From contig JAFDIV010000006.1 of assembly GCA_019307815.1 (NCBI GenBank), forward strand, positions 1 to 64,000: DNA of 64,000 bases. The letters are read 5' to 3'. Below are positions 24,801 through 33,941 of this stretch, one piece after another; the first letter of the stretch is position 1; every line of letters starts with the position of its first letter. The notes below the pieces were generated by a model. It saw only the letters and a list, made by a program, of their open reading frames with translations, searched no databases and had not been told where the DNA came from. Made by a program: the position numbers and the translations under genes. This DNA is from Deltaproteobacteria bacterium (GTDB taxonomy: Bacteria; Desulfobacterota; DSM-4660; Desulfatiglandales; Desulfatiglandaceae).

Positions 24801-27290
24801 TTAGCTGCATTTGGTGAAGCCGCAAAAATGGCAGGTCATACAGCCTTCTTCAAAGCTGATGGTCTGGCCGCACTCAGGGCAGGTTTCTCCTAAGAGGCTG
24901 TATTCCCGTTTGCCTCTTTTGTTGCTTTTTTTGTCCTTGAGGTATCTTCTTTCCAGCACACGGGCTATGGCATCGGGGATTGAAAGGACCAGGCCGTCTT
25001 TTTGAAAAACGGGGTGCTCCCCGCCAATTCCCTTGAGCTGATCTACAATTTCTTCCACATTGACCCCAGAGCGCAGCGCCAGAGAGACCAGGCGGCCAAT
25101 GGCCTCTGTCTTGGCGGTGGTGGATCTGCCGGACTTTCCAATGGTGGCAAACACCTCAAAGGGTCTGCCTTCATATTCGGTCACCGTGACATATAGATTT
25201 CCATATCCGGTTACCATCTTGGTGGTAAAGCCCTCAAGGGTCTCGGGCCTCTCCTTTACAGCGGTCATGAACCCACTTTCCTTTTCTGACCTATCTGCAA
25301 AGGAGAGTACCTGGTTTTTCTTGCTTCCATCCCGGTAAATGGTGACTCCTTTACAGCCCAATTCATAGGCCAGATCATAGACCTTCAACACGTCTTCCAC
25401 TGTGGCATCCCGCGGCAAGTTAACGGTTTTAGAGACCGCATTATCCGTATGTTTTTGGAAGGCTGCCTGCATTCTAACATGCCACTCCGGGGAGATGTCA
25501 TGGGCGGTTACAAAGACCTTGCGTACATCTTCGGGTATCTCTTCTATGGATTGGATGGTTCCTTTGCGGGCTATGATGTCCATTAATTCCTTGCTGTAAA
25601 AACCTCGTTCCTTGGCCACTTTTTCAAAGTGAGGATTCACCTCCAATAACTTATCATTGTCCATAACGTTTCTAACAAAGCTGAGGGCGAAAAGGGGCTC
25701 AATCCCGCTGGAACAGCCCGCAATGATACTCAAGGTGCCTGTGGGTGCTATAGTGGTCACGGTGGCATTGCGGTATACACACCCCTCCTGGTCCTTGAAA
25801 ATACTCTTTTCAAAATTCTTGAAGGGGCCTCTTTCCTCGGCCAATTTTTTGGAGGCCTCATGAGACTCCCTTTGAATAAAGGCCATCACCTGCTCGGCCA
25901 TTTCAAGGGCCGTATCGGAGTTATAAGGGATCCTGAGCTGATAAAGCATATCGGCAAATCCCATAACCCCAAGGCCTATCTTGCGGTTGCCCTTGACCAT
26001 TTCGTCAATCTCAGACAGCGGGTATTTGGACACATCGATGGTGTCATCCAGGAATCTCACCGCATACCAGACTGTCTCTTTAAGGCCCTCCCAATCAATA
26101 ACAGGCCCTCCACCATTTTCCATCACAAATTTCGAAAGGTTTATGGATCCCAGGTTACAGGCTTCCATAGGCAGCAGGGGTTGCTCACCACAGGGATTAG
26201 TGCTCTCGATTTGCCCCAGCTCCGGAGTAGGGTTGTCATTGTTGACCCTGTCGATAAAGACAATTCCCGGGTCACCGTTTTCCCAGGCCTGTCGGACCAA
26301 GGCGGTATAGACATCCCTGGCATTGAGCTCGCCCACCTTTTTCCCGTCTCGCGGGTCAATGAGGTCGTAATTGGTGTCCTTTTTTACTGCCTCCATGAAT
26401 GCATCCGTGACCGCTACAGAAATATTGAAGTTGTTCAGCTCACGATTATTCTTCTTGCAATGGATAAACTCCATGATGTCGGGGTGATCTACTCGCAATA
26501 TGGCCATATTGGCTCCTCTACGGGTCCCGCCCTGCCTTACCTGCTCTGTGGCCGTATTGAATATCTTCATAAAGGATACAGGTCCAGAGGCCACCCCACC
26601 GGTTGTTCCCACCCGGCTGTTCTTAGGCCTAAGCCGGGAAAAGGAAAACCCTGTGCCTCCACCGGATTTATGGATGAGGGCGGCGTTTTTCAAGGCGTCG
26701 AAGATCCCCTCCATGCTGTCTTCCACGGGAAGTACGAAACAGGCTGCAAGCTGTCCAAGGCGCCTTCCGGCATTCATCAAGGTGGGGGAATTGGGCAAGA
26801 ATCGGAATTGGGTCATCATCTCGTAATAAATTTCTTCTATCCTTTTTACATGGGCCTCATCGCCGTATTTCTTTTCAGCCTGCGCGATGTGACGGGCCAC
26901 CCGGCGAAACAACTGCTCGGGGGTCTCAATGACCCGACCCTTTGCATCCTTCTTCAAGTATCTCTTTTCCAGCACCCTGCGTGCGTTTTCTGATAGGTCC
27001 AGGCCCTTTTTTACAAATATAGATTTATCCAACCGAACAGGAGAGGGTTTTTTCAGCCCATACTCAATAAGTTTGGCCTCGATAATCTTTTCCACCATGG
27101 GCATGGTGATGGTATGCAGTTCCATTTTTGATATTTCTTCACGTACAAAGCGGCTTATGTCCATAGCCCTGTCTGTGTCTATGGCATTTTTTTGGGCGAG
27201 GAGATCGGAAAAGCGATGGTCGTCCCACTTGTAGTCGCTGAGATCAAAGGCACCTTCCTCAGTGATGACAACTTTTCCTTTCTGACCCAT
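24801..27290 (-). CDS. nrdJ: Class II (B12-dependent) ribonucleotide reductase
   Basis: An 829-residue NrdJ. The N-terminal region aligns with ATP-cone-less forms. Core motifs are ACFVLPVEDSMEGIFDALKN, NPCGEQPLLPMEACNLGSINL (active-site cysteine) and APTGTLSIIAGCSSGIEPLF. A C-terminal zinc ribbon (CPECG then CMTCHFCG) ends in a cysteine, as in family members that recycle the active-site disulfide. It makes deoxynucleotides with adenosylcobalamin and without oxygen, fitting an anaerobe. GGAGG lies 6 bases before the ATG. Monocistronic. Confidence 0.95.
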   Translation of the reverse strand: MGQKGKVVITEEGAFDLSDYKWDDHRFSDLLAQKNAIDTDRAMDISRFVREEISKMELHTITMPMVEKIIEAKLIEYGLKKPSPVRLDKSIFVKKGLDLSENARRVLEKRYLKKDAKGRVIETPEQLFRRVARHIAQAEKKYGDEAHVKRIEEIYYEMMTQFRFLPNSPTLMNAGRRLGQLAACFVLPVEDSMEGIFDALKNAALIHKSGGGTGFSFSRLRPKNSRVGTTGGVASGPVSFMKIFNTATEQVRQGGTRRGANMAILRVDHPDIMEFIHCKKNNRELNNFNISVAVTDAFMEAVKKDTNYDLIDPRDGKKVGELNARDVYTALVRQAWENGDPGIVFIDRVNNDNPTPELGQIESTNPCGEQPLLPMEACNLGSINLSKFVMENGGGPVIDWEGLKETVWYAVRFLDDTIDVSKYPLSEIDEMVKGNRKIGLGVMGFADMLYQLRIPYNSDTALEMAEQVMAFIQRESHEASKKLAEERGPFKNFEKSIFKDQEGCVYRNATVTTIAPTGTLSIIAGCSSGIEPLFALSFVRNVMDNDKLLEVNPHFEKVAKERGFYSKELMDIIARKGTIQSIEEIPEDVRKVFVTAHDISPEWHVRMQAAFQKHTDNAVSKTVNLPRDATVEDVLKVYDLAYELGCKGVTIYRDGSKKNQVLSFADRSEKESGFMTAVKERPETLEGFTTKMVTGYGNLYVTVTEYEGRPFEVFATIGKSGRSTTAKTEAIGRLVSLALRSGVNVEEIVDQLKGIGGEHPVFQKDGLVLSIPDAIARVLERRYLKDKKSNKRGKREYSLLGETCPECGQTISFEEGCMTCHFCGFTKCS

Positions 27291-27412
27291 CTTGACCTCC
27301 TCATTCGGTTGGGGTTACAAACTAGAATCTATCTGAACAGGCGGTGAAAATCTACTCGCAGGTGTCTCTTGAGGGGTAACACATATGCATCGAAGACAGA
27401 ATATTATTCTAT

Positions 27413-27428
27413 CTACTAGATATTGTAT
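27413..27428 (-). promoter_or_regulatory. NrdR-box-like site upstream of nrdJ
   Basis: On the minus strand ATACAATATCTAGTAG matches 12 of 16 positions of the NrdR-box consensus as I recall it (ACACWATATATWGTGT), 123 bp upstream of nrdJ. It overlaps a perfect palindrome TATCTA-C-TAGATA (27410-27422). A second box at the usual three-turn spacing was not found, so the call is tentative. Confidence 0.35.
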
Positions 27429-27604
27429 GTCAAGCAAAAAAGCCACAACATGTTAGACATATGACCGTGGTCTGATGGTCCCATTCAGCCGATCAGAGAG
27501 GGTTGTTGCAGCCTTGTCCCCTCTGGTAAAAGGAAATTACAGCCCTGGAAGGGAGCACAAATAGTGAGTATGATATGCAAAACCTATTTATAGGAGAAGG
27601 CAAT

Positions 27605-30319
27605 ATGGTGAAAAACAGGATATTTATGGCCCTGGCGAATTGTTTGATTGGCCTCATATGCCTATGTCTTGGCTCTCAATCTTTGGCATGGGAAAGTCCA
27701 GCTGCTCCCCCATCTGTTACAAAAGGGGCACAACGCTATAAACTAGAAAATGGTCTTACCGTGATTTTGAAAGAGGATCACACCTCGCCAGTCAGCGCGG
27801 TGCAGGTATGGGTTAAGACAGGAAGCGCCAATGAGAGGGAAAAGGAGGCGGGCATCACCCATTTAATCGAACACATGATCTTCAAGGGCACGAAGAAGAG
27901 GAAAACAGGAGAAATTGCTCGAGCTATTGAGTCGGCAGGTGGCCAAATCAATGCCTATACCAGCTATGACAGGACGGTTTACCATGTAGAGATTCGCAGC
28001 AGCCATTTAGAGACCGCACTTGACGTGCTCCTTGATGCGGTTCAACACTCCACCTTTGATCCCACCGAATTGGCCAGGGAAAAGGAAGTGGTCTTAGAGG
28101 AGTACCGCCGCTCCCTGGACTCCCCCACCAGGCGACTTGCCAAGGCCGTAATGCGTCTTTGCTTCCACAAGCACCCCTATGGAAGGCCCATTATCGGCTA
28201 CGAAGACACTATTCGCTCTTTTGATCGGAATGCCATCCTTTCATATGTGGACCGCTGGTACACTCCCAAAAACGTGGTACTGGTGGTTGTGGGAGATTTT
28301 GACTCCCAAGAGGTGTTGAATAAAGTCCGATTTCTGACCCGTGATTTTCCCAAACGCCGTGGCCAAAGGCCTTTGAGAGTACAGGAGCCTGCCCAGAGAC
28401 AGCTTAGGCAAAGACTACTCCATCAAGATGTAAAGCAGGTGTATTTGGATATGTCCTGGCATATTCCGGGTCTCTCTCATCCTGATACACCAGCCCTGGA
28501 CGTGCTGGAGATTCTTCTTGGCTACGGAAAAAGCTCCAGGTTGTACGACCGATTGAAGTCCAAAGAAAATCTAGTCCATGATATTGATGCAAGTGCCTAT
28601 GAGATGCTTGACTCTGGCCTCTTTTCCATTGAGGCAACCCTCCAACCAGGAAATCTCCACAGGGCCCTGAAAGGAATTGCTAAAGAAGTGAGAGCCGTAC
28701 AACGACGTCTGGTCCCGGAAGCCGAACTTCAGAAGGCAAAAAAGATCGTGGAGGCCGATTTTCTCTATGCCATGGAAACTGCCTCTGGCCAGGCCCGGAC
28801 CCTTGGGTTTTTTGAGACCATGACCGGGGATATGAGGCATTCTGATGAATACCTCCGGCAGGTCAGAGCAGTGAGCCCAGAGGATATCCTGCGGGTGGCA
28901 AGGACCTATCTAAGGCCTTCAAACATGTCTGCGGTGGCCATTGTGCCAAAGGACTCACCCTTGTCCCTGGAAAGGGAAGAGGTGGAAAGTCTGTTCCGTG
29001 CTAATCTAGCCCCCCCGAAAGGCCAGCTAAGGCATGGTAAATCAGGCGTTCCTCGTTCCAGTATAGAGAAGATTGTACTTAAGAATGGGCTTCGGCTTCT
29101 GGTGAAAGAAAACCATAATCTCCCTGTGGTCTCTGTTGTGGCTGTCTTCTTGGGCGGCAGCCGGCTGGAACCAAATGGAAAATGGGGTATCTCCGGATTC
29201 GTGGCAGAAATGCTGACGCGGGGTACCACTAACATGTCTGCAAGGGACATTGCCCTTGCGGTGGAGGGAATGGGAGCGCGCCTAAATGCCTTCTCCGGCA
29301 GAAACAGCTTTGGGATTACTGCAAAATTCCTCAGCCGGGACCTGGCTAGAGGATTCGACATCTTGTCCGAGATCATCAAAAATCCCACATTTCCCGCGGA
29401 GGAGGTGGAAAAGGTACGTACAGATCTCCTTCAAACCATCAAGGCCAAGCAGGACAGGCCCATGGCCCAACTCTTTGATCTGTTTTATGCTACCCTTTAT
29501 AAGCATCATCCTTATGGTCATCCAAAGACCGGCACCGAACAGACCGTGAGAGAACTATCCCGAGAAGACCTTATGGATTGGTACCGTAGTATGGCAGACC
29601 CTTCGAGATTGGTGATAGCTGTGGTGGGGGATGTGGACACATCACAGGTAGAGGAAATGGTGGCGTCGCATTTTTCCGATCTTCCCCAAAGGAGCCTCCC
29701 GGCCATACACATTACACCAGAACCTCAGCTTACACAAACAAGGACTGCGTGCATCCACAAAGACACGGCCCAGGTTCAACTGGCCCTGGGTTATTTGGGG
29801 GTAGGTCTAAATGATCCCCTAAATACGCCCATGGAACTCGTTGAGACAGCACTGTCAGGCCAGGGAGGGAGGCTGTTTTACAGGCTGAGGGATAAACAAA
29901 GCCTTGCCTATGCGGTGACTGCCTTTAGAAGGCCGGGTTTGGATACAGGTGCATTTGGGGTATATCTTGGGTGTGCGCCAGAGAAATTTCCCGTGGCCAA
30001 AGAGGCCATCTTGAAGGAAATGGAGGAATTACGGGACAATGGGTTGAGCCCTGAGGAACTGAAGGCAGCAAAGGAATATCTCTTGGGTATGCTTGCCATT
30101 GAACGGCAGACCAATGGGGCACAGGCCCTGACCATGGCACTTAATGAGCTTTACGGACTAGGTTATAATTATGAGAAAAGGCATATAGAGAGGGTAAAAA
30201 GGGTCACCCTGGAAGAGATCAAGGAGGCTGTGCACCGGGTCCTTGTTCCTGGCTCCTATGTCCTGGTTACAGTAGGGCCTGAGAGTACGGACGACTATGG
30301 GGAGGAGGAAGGGGGATGA
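27605..30319 (+). CDS. Two-domain M16 zinc peptidase, exported
   Basis: A 904-residue pitrilysin/M16 protein with both halves on one chain. The signal peptide is residues 1-28 (NRIFMALANCLIGLICLCLG). The active half has the inverted zinc motif H86-L-I-E89-H90 and the distal glutamate at about E165. The second half (from about residue 485) keeps the fold, including the YRLRDKQSLAYAV substrate-anchoring segment, but has GISGFVAEM in place of HXXEH and is therefore inactive, as in the family. It probably degrades peptides in the periplasm. The ATG at 27605 has GGAGAAGG upstream; an earlier in-frame ATG at 27575 would add a leader ahead of the signal peptide. Confidence 0.9.
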   Translation: MVKNRIFMALANCLIGLICLCLGSQSLAWESPAAPPSVTKGAQRYKLENGLTVILKEDHTSPVSAVQVWVKTGSANEREKEAGITHLIEHMIFKGTKKRKTGEIARAIESAGGQINAYTSYDRTVYHVEIRSSHLETALDVLLDAVQHSTFDPTELAREKEVVLEEYRRSLDSPTRRLAKAVMRLCFHKHPYGRPIIGYEDTIRSFDRNAILSYVDRWYTPKNVVLVVVGDFDSQEVLNKVRFLTRDFPKRRGQRPLRVQEPAQRQLRQRLLHQDVKQVYLDMSWHIPGLSHPDTPALDVLEILLGYGKSSRLYDRLKSKENLVHDIDASAYEMLDSGLFSIEATLQPGNLHRALKGIAKEVRAVQRRLVPEAELQKAKKIVEADFLYAMETASGQARTLGFFETMTGDMRHSDEYLRQVRAVSPEDILRVARTYLRPSNMSAVAIVPKDSPLSLEREEVESLFRANLAPPKGQLRHGKSGVPRSSIEKIVLKNGLRLLVKENHNLPVVSVVAVFLGGSRLEPNGKWGISGFVAEMLTRGTTNMSARDIALAVEGMGARLNAFSGRNSFGITAKFLSRDLARGFDILSEIIKNPTFPAEEVEKVRTDLLQTIKAKQDRPMAQLFDLFYATLYKHHPYGHPKTGTEQTVRELSREDLMDWYRSMADPSRLVIAVVGDVDTSQVEEMVASHFSDLPQRSLPAIHITPEPQLTQTRTACIHKDTAQVQLALGYLGVGLNDPLNTPMELVETALSGQGGRLFYRLRDKQSLAYAVTAFRRPGLDTGAFGVYLGCAPEKFPVAKEAILKEMEELRDNGLSPEELKAAKEYLLGMLAIERQTNGAQALTMALNELYGLGYNYEKRHIERVKRVTLEEIKEAVHRVLVPGSYVLVTVGPESTDDYGEEEGG

Positions 30320-30328
30320 TAAAAACAC

Positions 30329-30347
30329 ATGGGCAGGTTCTGCCCAT
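30329..30347 (-). terminator. Intrinsic terminator
   Basis: ATGGGCAG-GTT-CTGCCCAT forms an 8-bp perfect stem between convergent genes. On the minus strand it is followed by GTGTTTTTATC, so it should terminate the ybaK-racemase-cyclotransferase operon. Confidence 0.7.
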
Positions 30348-30370
30348 CCTCTCAATTGCAAGGCTATCCA

Positions 30371-30784
30371 TCAGGCGAATCCATCATATTCCCTTAGGAA
30401 TTCATGGAGCCCTACTTTTGCAAACCAGACCGGGTCCCATGTCTCATCTTCTAAAAGGTGGGTATATTCCCCTCTGAAAATATAGACATGGGCAGGAAGG
30501 CGTCTGCCGTCCTGGAGCTCGCATTGCACCTCTATTCTTTGATAAAAGGGACCCTCGAATCTATCCAGGCTTGCTAAATCACTGGTACTTACATCCAAAT
30601 AGAGGATTCCCTCCACGTTATCAGTAGGTACTCCTGAAATGAGCGCCGGGTACGGCTCATTCTTCACTTTTCTTCTCTGGTACCCCGGAAGCCGTGCCTC
30701 GGTTTTCTCATAGCTCTTGCCTATCACCCTCAGCCAGACCTCAGGGAACATAAGAGAGCCATATGTAAAGACATTTCCGCCCAT
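30371..30784 (-). CDS. Gamma-glutamylcyclotransferase-fold protein
   Basis: A 137-residue GGCT/AIG2-like protein. The substrate loop NVFTYGSLMFPEVW is at residues 3-16, and the probable catalytic glutamate is in DRFEGPFYQRIEV. Family members release 5-oxoproline from gamma-glutamyl amines, but many AIG2-like proteins have other or unknown targets. The ATG at 30784 overlaps the stop of the racemase gene (TAATG) with GGAGG about 11 bases upstream. Last gene of a three-gene operon. Confidence 0.82.
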   Translation of the reverse strand: MGGNVFTYGSLMFPEVWLRVIGKSYEKTEARLPGYQRRKVKNEPYPALISGVPTDNVEGILYLDVSTSDLASLDRFEGPFYQRIEVQCELQDGRRLPAHVYIFRGEYTHLLEDETWDPVWFAKVGLHEFLREYDGFA

Positions 30785-31473
30785 TATTTCAGGGCCTCCT
30801 TTATGGCAGCCCTGGCCAAAAGCCGGGTGGAATCCAGTGTTGGGAGCGGGCAATCTTTGGGGTCAACGAGCAAGGGAATCTCTGTACACCCCAAGACCAC
30901 TGCATCACAGCCCTGATCCTTGAGCTTTTGGATCACCTCGTTGAAATAGACTCTGGAGTCCTCCAAAAATTGACCGTTTACAAGTTCTTGGAAAATAATA
31001 TTGTCAATTCTTTCTCGATCATCCTCTTCCGGAATCCTGCAAGAGATGTTGTATCTTTTTAGAAGCTCAGGATAAACGGGTCCTGTCATCAGGTACTTGG
31101 TCCCCATGACTGCCAGGTTCTTGCACCCGCGACGAGTTGCCTCCTCTGCAACGGCATCTGCTATATGGAGCCATGGAATGGGAGAGGCATCCACCACATA
31201 TGGAAAGGCCTGATGGATGGTATTGTCAGGACAAATGGCAAAATTTGCGCCGACTTGGGCCAGTTTGCGAGCAGAAGAAAGCATCAACTGGGCCACGCCC
31301 TCCCAATTCCCCGCGTGAATATGGACCATGTACTCACCCAGGGGATGGGTATGCATGGATACCTCCGGATGCATATGCTCACCCATATACGTTGGGGCCT
31401 CTGTGCAGAGGGTGCGATAACAAAGGGCTGCTCCCTCTGCGCTACAGGCCACAATGCCCACATGTTTTGCCAT
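30784..31473 (-). CDS. Aspartate/glutamate racemase-family protein
   Basis: A 229-residue member of the Asp/Glu/hydantoin racemase superfamily. The two catalytic cysteines lie in ICPDNTIHQ and VLGCTEIPLL, the usual acid-base pair. It opens KHVGIVACSAEGAALCYRTL. It is cofactor-independent and cytoplasmic; the substrate (Asp, Glu or another amino acid) cannot be told. TAAGGAGG precedes the ATG. It follows ybaK by 10 bp and overlaps the cyclotransferase gene by one base. Confidence 0.88.
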   Translation of the reverse strand: MAKHVGIVACSAEGAALCYRTLCTEAPTYMGEHMHPEVSMHTHPLGEYMVHIHAGNWEGVAQLMLSSARKLAQVGANFAICPDNTIHQAFPYVVDASPIPWLHIADAVAEEATRRGCKNLAVMGTKYLMTGPVYPELLKRYNISCRIPEEDDRERIDNIIFQELVNGQFLEDSRVYFNEVIQKLKDQGCDAVVLGCTEIPLLVDPKDCPLPTLDSTRLLARAAIKEALK

Positions 31474-31483
31474 CTTGTCCTCC

Positions 31484-31963
31484 TTATGTAACGGACGTTA
31501 TCCGGCCACCTGTTATCTTTTTGAGCTGTTCTGGAGTAAGTCTAAAGACGGCATGAGGCGTACCCGCTGCAGCCCAGATTTCCTCATATCCAAGAAGATT
31601 TTCATCAATAAGGGTCTCTATTTCCTCCAGATGACCAACTGGAGCCACGCCTCCAATGGCAAAGCCCGTGCGCTTTCGAACAAAATCAGCGTCTGCCTTT
31701 TCAATGGGCTCCCCGATTAATTGTGCAACCTTATTCTCATTTACACGATTTGCGCCGCTGGCTATCACCAATATGGGCCTTTTCGTATGCTTGGCCTTGA
31801 ATACAAGGGACTTGGCTATTTGCGCCACGCCACATCCTATGGCATCAGCGGCTTCCTTGGCTGTGCGAGTTGATTGCGGCAGTTCCACCACCTCGCACAT
31901 AACACCGTGCTGGCTCAAAACATCCTGTACCCTTTGTGCACTTGGGCTAAGTTGTTTGCTCAT
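31484..31963 (-). CDS. YbaK/EbsC-family aminoacyl-tRNA deacylase
   Basis: A 159-residue YbaK-fold protein. The family lysine is in AKSLVFKAKHTKRPILV, then ASGANRVNE and the GFAIGGVAPVGHL block with the GXXXP loop. Such proteins hydrolyse mischarged tRNAs (Cys-, Ala- or other aa-tRNAPro); specificity is unassigned. The ATG at 31963 has GGGAGGAGAAGG upstream, while longer in-frame starts give an unconserved leader. First gene of the operon with the racemase and cyclotransferase. Confidence 0.88.
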   Translation of the reverse strand: MSKQLSPSAQRVQDVLSQHGVMCEVVELPQSTRTAKEAADAIGCGVAQIAKSLVFKAKHTKRPILVIASGANRVNENKVAQLIGEPIEKADADFVRKRTGFAIGGVAPVGHLEEIETLIDENLLGYEEIWAAAGTPHAVFRLTPEQLKKITGGRITSVT

Positions 31964-32092
31964 GGCCTTCTCCTCCCATGTCGGCAACATATCATTATAT
32001 CTTATCCACCCTTTCAAGTCGGGGTCACAGGTTTGGGCGATCCCCTTCAGGCTGCTGCAGGGAGTCAATTTTCTTGCCTAAAGCCTAATAAG

Positions 32093-33166
32093 TCAAGATG
32101 GAGGAATTACATGGACCCCTTCTCTTAACAAAGCGACCGAGAGGCTTTCGCCTATCTCAAAGGAAACGGCTAGCGCCTCCATTTCTCTCTTGGACAGGGA
32201 GGTGCGGAGGCGCTGTCCACTGCTGTGGCCTAGTTCCAGTTCCAAGTGCCCATCCATAAAGTTTACGGCCAATATCTTCATTTCCCCGGTCCATGCATAT
32301 TGATTTTTCCCCTTTTGAGGAAACACCTCCACGCACCATCCAGGCACTGTAAGATAGAATCCCTTTGGGGATTCCATGGAGTAAACAGGAGCTGGGGGGA
32401 TCTCAATAGGGCCCACAGGGCTTAGGAGCCCTCCAGTTGTTCCCATTGTTAGCGGTATAAAATTTTCTATGCCCAGGAGTTCTGCAACCACACGATTGCG
32501 GGGGCGTTTTAGCACATCTTGGGGCCTGCCTTCTTGTAAAATGTTTCCATCCTTCATGACCGCAAGGTGATCTGCCAGAAAAAAGGCCTCGGTTAAGTCA
32601 TGCGTGATATGTACGATGGTAACTCCTAGTTCCTTATGGATTCTTTTGAGCTCGCGCCTAAGTCGATCACGGGTGGACCGATCCAATGCGCTCAGGGGCT
32701 CATCCAGGAGCAGGACATAAGGCTCCAAGACCAGTGCCCTTGCCAATGCCACACGTTGCCGCTCGCCTCCGGAGAGGTTGACGGGACGGCGATCCAAGAT
32801 CTGCCCTATGTCCAGGAAATTCGCCACCTTTTCTACGGCCTCTTTGGCCTTGGGCCGAGGTTCTCCCCTCAATTCCAACCCAAAGGCGATGTTTTTGCGA
32901 ACCGTGAGGTGAGGGAAAAGGGCATAATCCTGGTAAACCACCCCTAGATTTCTTTTCTCAGGTGGGAGACAGGTGGCATCTTTCCCATGAATGAAGATCC
33001 GGCCGTTTTCTATTTGATGCATGCCTGCAATGGTTTCAAGGAGCACGGTTTTGCCTGTGCCTGTGGGTCCGAGCAGAACCATATACTCTCCAGGTTTTGT
33101 GTGCAGGGATATGTTGTGTAGCCTAAAATCCCCTAATGTAAGCCGAATATCCTGGAGGCGAAGCAT
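32093..33166 (-). CDS. Tungstate/molybdate ABC transporter ATPase
   Basis: A 357-residue ABC ATPase. Walker A GPTGTGKT is at 33-40, the signature LSGGERQR and Walker B VLLLDEPLSALD follow. A C-terminal TOBE-like extension (about 235-357) is present, as in ModC/WtpC. The ATG at 33166 lies one base after the permease stop with GGGAGGTG upstream. It energises oxyanion uptake with the two upstream genes. WtpC or ModC naming depends on the ligand; tungsten is favoured by the binding protein. Confidence 0.88.
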   Translation of the reverse strand: MLRLQDIRLTLGDFRLHNISLHTKPGEYMVLLGPTGTGKTVLLETIAGMHQIENGRIFIHGKDATCLPPEKRNLGVVYQDYALFPHLTVRKNIAFGLELRGEPRPKAKEAVEKVANFLDIGQILDRRPVNLSGGERQRVALARALVLEPYVLLLDEPLSALDRSTRDRLRRELKRIHKELGVTIVHITHDLTEAFFLADHLAVMKDGNILQEGRPQDVLKRPRNRVVAELLGIENFIPLTMGTTGGLLSPVGPIEIPPAPVYSMESPKGFYLTVPGWCVEVFPQKGKNQYAWTGEMKILAVNFMDGHLELELGHSSGQRLRTSLSKREMEALAVSFEIGESLSVALLREGVHVIPPS

Positions 33167-33167
33167 G

Positions 33168-33941
33168 CTACACCTCCCTTTGTTTTCCCGCAATACCGCG
33201 CAGAATAGCGAAAATAATCAGGCATAAAAGGATCAAGACTACGGCAACAGGCCTTGCGTATTTGAGGCCGTAGGACTCAAATCGTTCCCAGATCAATACC
33301 GGCGCAGTCATGGGGTGGTAAGCGAGTACGATCACGGCCCCGAACTCTGAAATTCCCCTTGCCCACATCATGATGCCCCCTGATAGGATCGGCCGCCAGG
33401 CAAGGGGTAGGCTCACCCTGAAAAACGCCTTCCAGGGGGATGCCCCAAGGGTTCGGGCCACACGTTCAAGCCTTGGGTCAATAGAGAAAAATCCATCTCT
33501 TGCCGCGTTTACCAGGAAGGGAAGGGACACAAACGCCATAGCCAGGCTGATGCCGGCCTCTGTTCCCACAAAGCTAACGCCTATCGATCCAAATGCCTTT
33601 CCCATAAAGAACTTTTTGCCGTAAACCATGAGAAGGGCGATACCGGCCGCGGTGTGTGGGATCATAACAGGGAGGTCTATTAGGCCCTGAATAAGGCTCC
33701 TGCCCGGGAATTGCCACCGGGCCAGGATATAGGCAAGGGGGATGCCCAAAAAGGCGCACACGAGGGTGGCCCATAAGGCACACCTGAGCGTCAGGAAAAT
33801 AGATTGTGTGACTTCCGGCTCGGTTAGGGTGGTCTTTAGGATGCCTGGATCAGCGGCCAGTATCATCCTCAGAAGTGGTATGACCACCATCAGGAGTAAT
33901 ATTGTTGCCAGGCATCCTATAATGATTTTGAAGCTTTTCAT
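33168..33941 (-). CDS. Tungstate/molybdate ABC transporter permease
   Basis: A 257-residue permease with about six membrane segments. The coupling EAA-like loop is VARTLGASPWKAFFRVSLPLAWRP, and ISEFGAVIVLAYHPMTAPVLI is the typical ModB/WtpB segment near the C-terminus. It overlaps the binding-protein gene by 4 bp and abuts the ATPase gene. It forms the inner-membrane channel for molybdate or tungstate. Confidence 0.9.
   Translation of the reverse strand: MKSFKIIIGCLATILLLMVVIPLLRMILAADPGILKTTLTEPEVTQSIFLTLRCALWATLVCAFLGIPLAYILARWQFPGRSLIQGLIDLPVMIPHTAAGIALLMVYGKKFFMGKAFGSIGVSFVGTEAGISLAMAFVSLPFLVNAARDGFFSIDPRLERVARTLGASPWKAFFRVSLPLAWRPILSGGIMMWARGISEFGAVIVLAYHPMTAPVLIWERFESYGLKYARPVAVVLILLCLIIFAILRGIAGKQREV

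Noticed and set aside
25860-26993. 377-codon open frame on the plus strand
   Set aside because: Lies entirely opposite nrdJ, whose protein is clearly conserved; the plus-strand translation has no family features.
27291-27574. Possible cobalamin riboswitch upstream of nrdJ
   Set aside because: No B12-box-like sequence or suitable multi-stem fold was seen on the minus strand.
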